DNA of 64,000 nucleotides, taken from assembly GCA_964564415.1 (NCBI GenBank), contig CAZMAV010000011.1:1-64000 (forward strand). Reading direction: 5' to 3'. This document shows positions 45,348-53,224 of this stretch, one piece after another. Origin of the DNA: JALEFZ01 sp964564415 (GTDB lineage Bacteria > Bacteroidota > Bacteroidia > J057). The notes below the pieces were generated by a model. That model was not told the origin of the DNA and did no database searches. It saw nothing but the letters and a program-made list of their open reading frames with translations. How positions within the stretch are numbered: the stretch's first letter is position 1; each line of letters starts with the position of its first letter. The position numbers and the translations under genes are program-made.

Positions 45348-45735
45348 AGAATAATAGGCTAAATGGATGTGAGAGCCAGGGAGTTATCAAAGCGAACCTC
45401 ATGGCTCCCTTCTCTTGTCCCTGATAGGTGTAGGTATGTTAAGTTAAGTTAAAAAAATCGAACTACTGTAGAAGGGAGTCGATCAAGAAACCGGCTACAT
45501 TTGCCACTTTCACATACAAAATGACGTGTGGATAAGAGGATACCTGCCATTATCAGCATTATTTTCCTATTAACCTCTGTGTGCAAAATAAGTATTCGAA
45601 TTTTTATATGGCTCTTTTTTAGTCCATAAAAAGCCTTATATTTCAAGCCATATTAAATTAACAATATGAATACAATCCTATGTTGAATAAATAGAGGATT
45701 GGCAGAAAACCATCATCACCATCAACACTTTACCC
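45348..45735. other. Non-coding divergent intergenic region
   Basis: This 388-base gap lies between the divergent Tricorn and subtilase genes and must hold both promoters. A tandem GTTAA motif (about 45437-45450) followed by a run of A is the only structure seen. The rest is AT-rich with no frame longer than chance and no RNA gene that I can recognise. Confidence 0.5.
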
Positions 45736-48700
45736 ATGCACTACAACTGCTCGCCTGGACTGATCCACCATCGCTTAATGGCCTTGGTCATGCTATTTCT
45801 TGTATGTTCTGCAGGAATGGCACAAGACAAGGTTCTCTTCGAATCCGGTCCCTTCGTACCCGAGGTAAACGTGGATGAATTTTCATTCTCCAGGAATGTT
45901 TCGCCTACAGAATTGGTTCACGGCAATTACTATCGCTACCTTCAATTTGCCGAAATTCCTACCCAAGAAATACAGCAAAAATTCAAGCAACATGGCATGG
46001 AGGTCATGGCTTACCTGCCCCACAAGGCCTATCTCATGTCTATTCCTGAAAGTATTGGAAAGAACGAACTCCGCCAACTAGGGGTGAAAGCCATTTGGTC
46101 GCCAAAGGTCGAACAAAAAGTAGATGTCAAGCTTTTTGACCTGCCCTACCCGGATTTTACCATGGAGGGCAGTAAGCTCAAGGTAAGCCTTCTCTTCTAC
46201 AAGGACATTCCACAAACCTATGTGACAGAACAGCTAAGTGCTGAGGGAATAGATGTGGTCATGGAGACCCCTTATGCCTCTATCATGGCAGTCTTGGTTT
46301 CCCCATCTGAATTGACAAAGTTGGCCCTCCTGCCCTTTGTCAAGTACATCGAGCGCATGCCTCCTCCAGCAGAAAAAGAGGATACTGGGGGAAGGAGCCT
46401 TCAGCGTTCCAACCAAATCAATGTAGAATATCATGGAGGACTTAAGTTTGACGCTACAGGAGTCAATATGCTGGTCAGGGACGATGGAGAAGTCGGTTTT
46501 CATGTGGATTATAAAGGCAGGCTCCTCAATTTGGTCGTTGATCCTACGGGTACCCACGGAGATGGCGTCGCCGGTGTCATGGGGGGAGCAGGAAACATAG
46601 ACCCTGATATTGAAGGGGGAGCTTCCGGTGCCTTTCTTTATGTAACCCAGTACCAGTCCAATTTTTTGGATAGCGAAACACTCAATGCAATTGCCAATGA
46701 TTCAGTAGTCATCACTAACTCCTCTTACAGCAATGGCTGTAATGCTGGATATACCTCTATTGCTCAGACTGTCGATCAGCAAATCATCAATACCCCAGTC
46801 TTGATGCACGTTTTCTCTGGTGGAAATTCTAATAACAATAACTGTGGTTATGGAGCAGGTAGCCAGTGGGGAAATGTTACAGGTGGGCATAAGGTAGGAA
46901 AGAATGTAATGACTGTGGCTAATCTTTTTGCAGATGAGGACCTGGTTAACAGCAGCAGCCGTGGTCCCGCCCACGACGGAAGGATAAAACCCGATATCTC
47001 CGCCCACGGCCAGGGGCAGTTTTCTACGGATCCCAACAATGCTTATTCTCCCTTTGGAGGTACATCTGCGGCTGCTCCTTCTATGGCTGGCAATATGGGC
47101 CAGCTTTACCAGGCCTACAAAACCATGCATGGAGGTATGAATCCTCCTTCTGCCTTGATCAAGGCTGCCATCATGAATACTGCTCACGACCTGGGCAACG
47201 AGGGACCTGATTTTAGATATGGTTTTGGTAGAATACATACCTTTAGGGCCTATGAATTGCTGGAAGCCAATAACCATCTTTCGGATTCTATCACTCAGGG
47301 AGGGACCAAGGCCCACAGCATCGCAGTGCCTGCCGGTGTAAAGGAACTCAGGGTCATGGTCTACTGGGTGGATCCCGCTGCCAGTCCCAATGTGTCCAAA
47401 GCATTGATCAATGACCTGGATATGACCCTGGCTGATGCCTCCTCATCTATCCATCTGCCTTATGTTCTCAACACCTTCCCCAGTCCGGATAGCCTGAATA
47501 AGCCTGCCATCCAGGGAGTAGACACCCTAAATAATGTTGAGCAAATCGTCATCGAAGATCCCAGCAGCGGGACCTACACGGTAAATATTAGCGGTTCTCA
47601 AATTCCCTTGGGACCCCAGGAATACTACGTGGTCTATTCCTTCATAATGGAAGACCTCAAAATCACTTATCCTATCGGCGGGGAAGGGTTTGTACCTGGA
47701 GAAAGTCAGCGAATCCATTGGGATGCAACCGATAAGGCAGGTGATTTTGACGTAGAATATTCCATCGATGGAGGGAGCACCTGGAATGTCATTGCAGCCA
47801 GCCTCAATGGCAACCTTCGCCTGGTACAGTGGACAGTACCCAATGTCGTAACGGGGGAGGCCCTTGTTCGCATTACCCAAAATGGACTGACGGTGCAGAG
47901 TGATACCTTTTTTAGCATCATCCAGCGGCCTTCTTCGAATTCCATTTCAGCTCTACAAATTTGTACGGATTCCATCACCCTAACCTGGGATTCTGTTCCT
48001 GGTGCTGATAGCTATGATGTCTTCCTTTTGGGAGAGAAGTTCATGGACTCTGTAGGTCATTCTACCTCCAATGTGGCTACCATTCCAGCCGATGGTTTTG
48101 CTGAAAACTGGGCTGCTGTAAGGGCTCGTACAAACTCCGGAGCTGTAGGCAAGCGATCTATAGCCAGAGAATTACCAAAGGCTCCGCTCAGCTGTGGTTC
48201 AGACTTAAATATCAGTGGGGTCCTTAGCCCAACGGGAACTATTTCATCCTGTGTGGTCGACTCCGTTTTGGCTGTCAGCATTGAAATCAGCAGCGTGGGC
48301 GAAGACACCCTCTATAATATTCCTCTCTTTTATTTGTTCAATGGTACACAATTAGCCCTTGATACCCTTCCTGGACCTTTGGTTGCAGGAGCTAGGGCTA
48401 ACTTTACCTTTGCCGATCCCATACAGGTACCTGCGGGAATCGGAAGCTACAGTTTGCAAACTGGGGTAGGACATCCAGCTGATATCAACCCAGCTAATGA
48501 TTCACTGACCATCAATTTTTATATCTCTCCCGGATTGGTAGTAAGTTCTCCTTATTACGAGAATTTCGATGGATTCTCCATCTGTGGACTCTTCCCGGAT
48601 AACTCCTTTTGTGGAGGGGTCTGCGCCTTATCGGGTGGATGGTCCAATTCAGATAACGGTATTGAAGATGATTCGGACTGGGCTGTAGGCAGGGGAACTA

Positions 48701-50556
48701 CTCCATCTTTAAACACAGGTCCAAGCCAGGATTTTGGGGGTAGTGGAAACTACCTCTACACCGAAGCCACCCGCTGTTTTAATAATTCACACTTCCTCTT
48801 TAGTCCCTGTATTGACCTCTCCCAATCAGGCCCAGGAACTGACCTGAGCTTCGCTTATCACATGGAAGGAGCTGACATGGGTGAGCTACATGTAGATATT
48901 TTTGCTGGTAATCAGTGGATTCTTGATGTCATTCCGGTTATAAGCGGAAATCAGGGAGTATTATGGCAGCAGACCAGCTTTTCCTTGGATAATTATGTAG
49001 GAAAAGTTATCAAAGTAAGGTTTAGAGGAATAACAGGACCTGATTTCGAGTCTGACATAGCCATTGACGAATTCAGGATTTGTGAAGGCGTAAATGCCAG
49101 TTTTACCTTTACCAACCCTGCCAACTCTACTTATAATTTTCAGAGTGGTGGTTCTGCTGTGGGAAGTTACCTGTGGGATTTCGGAGATGGAAACACCTCT
49201 ACCCAGGCCAATCCCACTCATACTTTCGCAGCGAACGATACCTTCGTGGTTCGCCTCATTGCTCAAAATGCCTGTAGAGCTAGTAGTGATACGAGCAGCC
49301 AGGAAATCATTGTGACTGGCTTGGCTGCACCTACTGCAAATTTTGATATTTCCACCAAAACGGCCTGTGTCAATGAGTTTGTTACTTTCACAGAGTCTTC
49401 CCTGGGTGGGGGAATAGACCGCTACTTTTGGGAGTTCGGACCTAATGCTTCTATCAACACCACCACATTTAAGGGTCCGGTGCGTGTGAGATTCGCCCAG
49501 CGAGGCTTGCAGACTGTTAAGCTTGTTATTTCTAATTCAGTAGGCAGTGATACCATCACCAAGAATATTTTGGTAATTGATAGACCTGTGGCAGATTTTT
49601 CTTTTCAAAGTGTCAATGGCCTCACCTATCAGTTTAGCGATAACACACAGGATGCCATCGGATATGCATGGGATTTTGGCGATGGAAGCACAGATTCTAC
49701 TTTCTCGCCCCTTCATACCTTTGCTGCTCCTGGCGTTTACACAGTTAAATTATCTGTATCCAATCGCTGTGGCAGTACGACGCTTTCCAAGCAAGTGGCA
49801 GCACCCGGCGTAAATGCCGCTTTCAGTTATTCTAAAGGGCCCTATTGTGTGGGAGAAGACATTGCCTTTACGGATCAGTCTACCGGATACAGCCTGAATC
49901 AGTTTGACTGGGACTTTGGTCCTAACTCATCCCCGGGGAATGCAGGTAGCCAAGGGCCCCACTCGGTAAACTTTTCCACAACAGGTATGCAAGAGGTAAG
50001 CCTTATTGTATCCAATGGATTTGAGGCAGACACCATGGTTCAGATGGTAGATATCGTTGACGTACCGGAGGCCAGTATTATGAGCAGTTCCGATAATGGA
50101 AACCTGTTCAATTTTTCTACCTCCTCAACAGATGCTGACTCCTACCTTTGGGATTTTGGAGACGGGACTACAGACAGTAGCGCTGCCCCCTCACATGCCT
50201 TCACCTCCAATGGAAGCTATGATGTTACCCTGGTGCTCACCAATGAGTGTGGTTCGGATACCAGTACATTGACCCTGAATGTCAGTACGGTCAACCTGAA
50301 GACTGTGAATGATCTTCAATTTTCAGTCTATCCCAATCCAAGCAAGGGAATCTTTACCCTTTCGCGGAGCCGTGAACTTAGTCGTGAGGTGGAGATCAGC
50401 CTTAGCGATCTCAGGGGAAAGATTGTTCATGAAGAGCCCTGGAGCAATGGTAAAACCAAAAGCCTTCGCTTACCTGAACTTGCGAAGGGAGTTTACATCC
50501 TTCGCCTTCAGTGGGGGGATAAGGCCCATCATTCGAAGATTATCATCGATAAATAA
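45736..50556 (+). CDS. Secreted subtilase (S8) with PKD repeats and T9SS tail
   Basis: A 1606-residue exported serine protease. A signal peptide ends near residue 30 (an inner Met at 15 could be the true start). Residues 235-515 form the S8 domain: Asp249 or Asp250 in NMLVRDDGEV, His274 in GTHGDGVAG, oxyanion Asn in FSGGNSN and Ser444 in GGTSAAAPSMAG. A fibronectin-like and a MAM-like segment (YENFDGFSICGLF) follow, then five PKD repeats marked by WDFGDGNTS, WEFGPNAS, WDFGDGSTD, WDFGPNSS and WDFGDGTTD. The last 75 residues are a T9SS type A sorting domain (FSVYPNPSKGIF, GVYILRLQ). It should act outside the cell on proteins. Confidence 0.86.
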   Translation: MHYNCSPGLIHHRLMALVMLFLVCSAGMAQDKVLFESGPFVPEVNVDEFSFSRNVSPTELVHGNYYRYLQFAEIPTQEIQQKFKQHGMEVMAYLPHKAYLMSIPESIGKNELRQLGVKAIWSPKVEQKVDVKLFDLPYPDFTMEGSKLKVSLLFYKDIPQTYVTEQLSAEGIDVVMETPYASIMAVLVSPSELTKLALLPFVKYIERMPPPAEKEDTGGRSLQRSNQINVEYHGGLKFDATGVNMLVRDDGEVGFHVDYKGRLLNLVVDPTGTHGDGVAGVMGGAGNIDPDIEGGASGAFLYVTQYQSNFLDSETLNAIANDSVVITNSSYSNGCNAGYTSIAQTVDQQIINTPVLMHVFSGGNSNNNNCGYGAGSQWGNVTGGHKVGKNVMTVANLFADEDLVNSSSRGPAHDGRIKPDISAHGQGQFSTDPNNAYSPFGGTSAAAPSMAGNMGQLYQAYKTMHGGMNPPSALIKAAIMNTAHDLGNEGPDFRYGFGRIHTFRAYELLEANNHLSDSITQGGTKAHSIAVPAGVKELRVMVYWVDPAASPNVSKALINDLDMTLADASSSIHLPYVLNTFPSPDSLNKPAIQGVDTLNNVEQIVIEDPSSGTYTVNISGSQIPLGPQEYYVVYSFIMEDLKITYPIGGEGFVPGESQRIHWDATDKAGDFDVEYSIDGGSTWNVIAASLNGNLRLVQWTVPNVVTGEALVRITQNGLTVQSDTFFSIIQRPSSNSISALQICTDSITLTWDSVPGADSYDVFLLGEKFMDSVGHSTSNVATIPADGFAENWAAVRARTNSGAVGKRSIARELPKAPLSCGSDLNISGVLSPTGTISSCVVDSVLAVSIEISSVGEDTLYNIPLFYLFNGTQLALDTLPGPLVAGARANFTFADPIQVPAGIGSYSLQTGVGHPADINPANDSLTINFYISPGLVVSSPYYENFDGFSICGLFPDNSFCGGVCALSGGWSNSDNGIEDDSDWAVGRGTTPSLNTGPSQDFGGSGNYLYTEATRCFNNSHFLFSPCIDLSQSGPGTDLSFAYHMEGADMGELHVDIFAGNQWILDVIPVISGNQGVLWQQTSFSLDNYVGKVIKVRFRGITGPDFESDIAIDEFRICEGVNASFTFTNPANSTYNFQSGGSAVGSYLWDFGDGNTSTQANPTHTFAANDTFVVRLIAQNACRASSDTSSQEIIVTGLAAPTANFDISTKTACVNEFVTFTESSLGGGIDRYFWEFGPNASINTTTFKGPVRVRFAQRGLQTVKLVISNSVGSDTITKNILVIDRPVADFSFQSVNGLTYQFSDNTQDAIGYAWDFGDGSTDSTFSPLHTFAAPGVYTVKLSVSNRCGSTTLSKQVAAPGVNAAFSYSKGPYCVGEDIAFTDQSTGYSLNQFDWDFGPNSSPGNAGSQGPHSVNFSTTGMQEVSLIVSNGFEADTMVQMVDIVDVPEASIMSSSDNGNLFNFSTSSTDADSYLWDFGDGTTDSSAAPSHAFTSNGSYDVTLVLTNECGSDTSTLTLNVSTVNLKTVNDLQFSVYPNPSKGIFTLSRSRELSREVEISLSDLRGKIVHEEPWSNGKTKSLRLPELAKGVYILRLQWGDKAHHSKIIIDK

Positions 50557-50724
50557 AAATTGATCCTCAATAAACTTTGAGGGTTTGACAGGTTAATGTA
50601 AAGGTCTTGGGAAGCTGGTCTTCTCAAGGCTTTTTATCAATTATCCACAGGATGCAGGTTGCAATTCTCCTGCAATCTTGTACTTTTGGGTCCAATTTAT
50701 CTGGCAGATAGGAAAGAAAGCCTC

Positions 50725-50732
50725 TATATTTG
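50725..50732 (+). promoter_or_regulatory. Near-leaderless TAnnTTTG promoter of nuoE-carA
   Basis: TATATTTG matches the Bacteroidota -7 consensus TAnnTTTG exactly and ends only 7 bases before the nuoE ATG at 50740. Transcription would start within a few bases of the start codon, giving an almost leaderless mRNA. No clear -33 TTTG is seen at the usual spacing, so the call rests on the -7 box and position. Confidence 0.5.
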
Positions 50733-50739
50733 CAGCATT

Positions 50740-51285
50740 ATGGCAGAAGATAAGAATTTCGTTTTTTCCCCTGAAGAGCTGAAGGAAGTCAAAAAGCACG
50801 TAGCAAAATATCCGGTGAAGCGGTCGGCGGTCATGCCCGTGCTCTGGATGGCGCAGGAAAAATATGGCTGGCTTTCTGAAGGTGCCATTGGATTGGTAGC
50901 TGAAACCCTAGATTTGCCCTACGCCCATGTCTACGGAGTGGCTTCTTTCTACACCATGTACTTCAAGAAAAAGGTACCCAAGCACCTGATTGAGGTCTGT
51001 ACCTGTTTCTCCTGTTATGTTACCGGTGGACCCGAGATGTACGAATATGTCAAAGGAAAAATCGGTGCTGATGAGCAAGGCTTTGGAAGCGAAGGAAAAA
51101 TATGGGTGAGAGAAGCCGAATGCCTGGGAGCTTGCGATACGGCACCCATGTGCCAGGTAACCAACAGGGCTTACGTCCACAATCTGACAGAAGAAAAAGC
51201 TGACCAACTGATAGAAAAATTGCGGAAGGACGAGGAACCTACCTTCCAATCTGTTCCATTAAGAGATCAAAGTGTCGTTGACTAG
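50740..51285 (+). CDS. nuoE: NADH-quinone oxidoreductase 24-kDa subunit (NuoE)
   Basis: The thioredoxin-fold [2Fe-2S] subunit of the NADH module of respiratory complex I, 181 residues. The cluster ligands are visible: Cys87 and Cys92 (with an extra Cys89) in EVCTCFSCYVTGG, and Cys128 and Cys132 in AECLGACDTAPM. The N-terminal helical part (KKHVAKYPVKRSAVMPVLW) is also typical. The start at 50740 follows a promoter box; the longer frame from 50659 covers that promoter. Usually nuoF comes next; here carA starts one base after the stop, so the gene stands alone. NAD-dependent hydrogenase or formate dehydrogenase subunits have a similar domain and remain an alternative. Confidence 0.85.
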   Translation: MAEDKNFVFSPEELKEVKKHVAKYPVKRSAVMPVLWMAQEKYGWLSEGAIGLVAETLDLPYAHVYGVASFYTMYFKKKVPKHLIEVCTCFSCYVTGGPEMYEYVKGKIGADEQGFGSEGKIWVREAECLGACDTAPMCQVTNRAYVHNLTEEKADQLIEKLRKDEEPTFQSVPLRDQSVVD

Positions 51286-52404
51286 ATGATGAAATACATT
51301 CAATACGAGCCTGCCTATCTTCTATTAGAGGATGGGCTTTTTTTTGAGGGCAAAGCCATTGGCAAGAGGGGTACTACCACCGGAGAGCTTTGTTTCAATA
51401 CCAGCATGACTGGCTACCAGGAGGTATTTACCGATCCCTCCTATTATGGTCAGATATTGATCGAGACCCATACCCACATTGGTAATTATGGGGTTCATGA
51501 ATCGGAATATGAAAGCACGTCGGCTAAAATCTCTGGCCTGGTGGTTAGAAACTTTGCCCGTGCCCATTCCCGTTCCAGCGCCATCGAGTCCCTGGATTCC
51601 TTCTTGCGGCACAACAGCATTGTGGGCATTGGCAATATAGATACCCGACTCCTGGTTACCCACATACGCGACAAGGGAGCCATGAACGTTATCATTTCAT
51701 CAGAGGTGAACAGTCCCAAGAAGCTTCGCAAACTGCTTTCTCAGTGCCCTCCCATGGAAGGATTAGAGCTATCCACCAAGGTAAGCACCGTCCAGCCCTA
51801 TTTTCATGGCAATCCACTGGCTAATTTTAGGGTGGCCGTACTTGACCTGGGAATCAAATCCAATATCCTTGACTGTCTGGCCCGTAGAGGCTGCTACATG
51901 AAGGTCTTTCCGGCTACCACTCCTTTTGAAGAACTCAAGGACTTCGATCCTCACGGGATTTTCATTTCCAATGGACCCGGAGACCCTGCCGCCATGCCAT
52001 ACGCAGTAAAAACCATCAAGCAGTCCCTGGAGGCGGATATTCCCCTTTTTGGCATCTGCCTGGGACATCAACTCTTGGCACTCGCCTGTGGAGTTTCTAC
52101 CTATAAAATGCACCATGGTCACCGGGGAGCCAATCACCCGGTAAAAAATCTGCTCTCAGGCATGTGCGAGATTACCAGTCAAAACCATGGTTTTGGGGTA
52201 AATAAGGATGAAATAGAAAGTTCTTCACAGGTAGTCGTAACCCACGTCAACCTCAATGACGAAAGCATCGAAGGTATCCGCGTGAGAAACAAGCAGGCCT
52301 TTTCGGTGCAGTTTCATCCAGAGGCATCTCCAGGCCCACATGACAGCCGTTACCTCTTCGACGAATTCATTAGAATGATGGAAGAGGACAAGGCACTGGC
52401 CTAG
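51286..52404 (+). CDS. carA: Carbamoyl-phosphate synthase small (glutaminase) subunit
   Basis: The glutamine-hydrolysing subunit that supplies ammonia to CarB for carbamoyl phosphate, feeding pyrimidine and arginine synthesis. Of 372 residues, the N-terminal domain carries LCFNTSMTGYQEVFTDPSYY, and the class I amidotransferase domain the nucleophile Cys258 in LFGICLGHQLLA, with NHGFGV and the catalytic His in VQFHPEASPGPHDS. Length and motifs are normal. Its ATG (or the next codon, also ATG) directly follows the nuoE stop, so both are on one transcript. A strong terminator follows. No carB is in the window. Confidence 0.93.
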   Translation: MMKYIQYEPAYLLLEDGLFFEGKAIGKRGTTTGELCFNTSMTGYQEVFTDPSYYGQILIETHTHIGNYGVHESEYESTSAKISGLVVRNFARAHSRSSAIESLDSFLRHNSIVGIGNIDTRLLVTHIRDKGAMNVIISSEVNSPKKLRKLLSQCPPMEGLELSTKVSTVQPYFHGNPLANFRVAVLDLGIKSNILDCLARRGCYMKVFPATTPFEELKDFDPHGIFISNGPGDPAAMPYAVKTIKQSLEADIPLFGICLGHQLLALACGVSTYKMHHGHRGANHPVKNLLSGMCEITSQNHGFGVNKDEIESSSQVVVTHVNLNDESIEGIRVRNKQAFSVQFHPEASPGPHDSRYLFDEFIRMMEEDKALA

Positions 52405-52445
52405 GAATCGGAGTTGTGATTCTAAATCACTAATAATAAAATGAT

Positions 52446-52485
52446 GAGGAGTTACTATTGTAAAGGCAGTAGCTCCTCTTTTTTT
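52446..52485 (+). terminator. Intrinsic terminator after carA
   Basis: GAGGAGTTACT pairs with AGTAGCTCCTC (one G-U type mismatch) over an 11-base loop and is followed by seven T. This is a classical rho-independent terminator about 40 bases after the carA stop. Confidence 0.85.
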
Positions 52486-52515
52486 GTTAATTATCCTCCA
52501 GGCTATTATGAGAAT

Positions 52516-53073
52516 TCAGCAACTCTCATGTGAAGAATCTCGGATAAGCTCGAAAGTGATAAACTCGGGAGAGGAAGGGTCTCTCACTTCTTTTTTTGCC
52601 TGAAATCCATTTTTCTGCAAAAGCCCGACTGAGGCAAGGTTGGCATAATGGGTAAAAGCCTCAATGCTATGCAAGTCTAGGCTGCGGAAGCCATAGTCAA
52701 TGACCGCTATTAGGGCCTCATTCATAAGCCCCTTCCTTTGATAAAGGGGATGAATTTCGTATCCGACGTCTGCCTTTTTCCTTTCCCAATCAAAATTCCA
52801 CAGGCAGATGCTTCCCCATAATGCCTTTTGGTCGGAAGGGGAAAGGGCCCAAAAAATCCAGGAACCCTGATCTATGCCCTGATTTCTTTCAAAAATGAAA
52901 AAATCCGCTTCTTTAATTTGTTTGAGAAGAGGTCGGTCGACAAATTCAATCAACTGGGGATGGCCACGAAGGGCCAGGACATCAGCGGCATCGCTCTCTT
53001 CCATTTTTCTAAGGCTCATCCGGGGGGTAGAAAGAGTGGGGAAGGGTTCAAATGGATAGATCCTGGGCTTCAT
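52516..53073 (-). CDS. GNAT-family N-acetyltransferase (RimJ/RimL-like)
   Basis: A 185-residue acetyltransferase of the RimJ/RimL subgroup. The N-terminal TPRMSLRKMEESDAADVLAL is typical, the central strand reads WERKKADVGYEIHPLYQRKG, where the Q-x-x-G loop binds acetyl-CoA, and the C-terminal AFTHYANLASVGLLQKNGF completes the fold. Members acetylate ribosomal-protein N-termini or small molecules; the substrate is unknown. It is convergent with carA and divergent from thrA. Confidence 0.87.
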   Translation of the reverse strand: MKPRIYPFEPFPTLSTPRMSLRKMEESDAADVLALRGHPQLIEFVDRPLLKQIKEADFFIFERNQGIDQGSWIFWALSPSDQKALWGSICLWNFDWERKKADVGYEIHPLYQRKGLMNEALIAVIDYGFRSLDLHSIEAFTHYANLASVGLLQKNGFQAKKEVRDPSSPEFITFELIRDSSHESC

Positions 53074-53151
53074 GGCAGGGGTAATAAACGGAATGTCGGC
53101 TTTGAAACATGTGCAAAATTATTCCTCAGGCTTTTTTTTATTTGAATCTTT

Positions 53152-53159
53152 TACCTTTG
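53152..53159 (+). promoter_or_regulatory. Probable -7 promoter element of thrA
   Basis: TACCTTTG matches TAnnTTTG, about 65 bases before the thrA start, leaving a normal leader. A -33 TTTG at the standard spacing is not evident, so this is moderate support only. No attenuator-like leader peptide was found in the leader. Confidence 0.4.
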
Positions 53160-53224
53160 TTCGTAATTGAATTTTCAACCTGAGAGGGTAATCGTAAAAA
53201 GTCAGGAAACTAAGTCATAGTGTA

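Noticed and set aside
48500..50300. DNA-level repeats in the subtilase gene
   Set aside because: The repeats follow the five encoded PKD domains and the codons diverge; they are protein-domain repeats and not a mobile or regulatory repeat.
50659..50739. 27-codon upstream extension of nuoE
   Set aside because: It overlaps the TATATTTG promoter box and adds residues not seen in NuoE; the ATG at 50740 gives the normal N-terminus.
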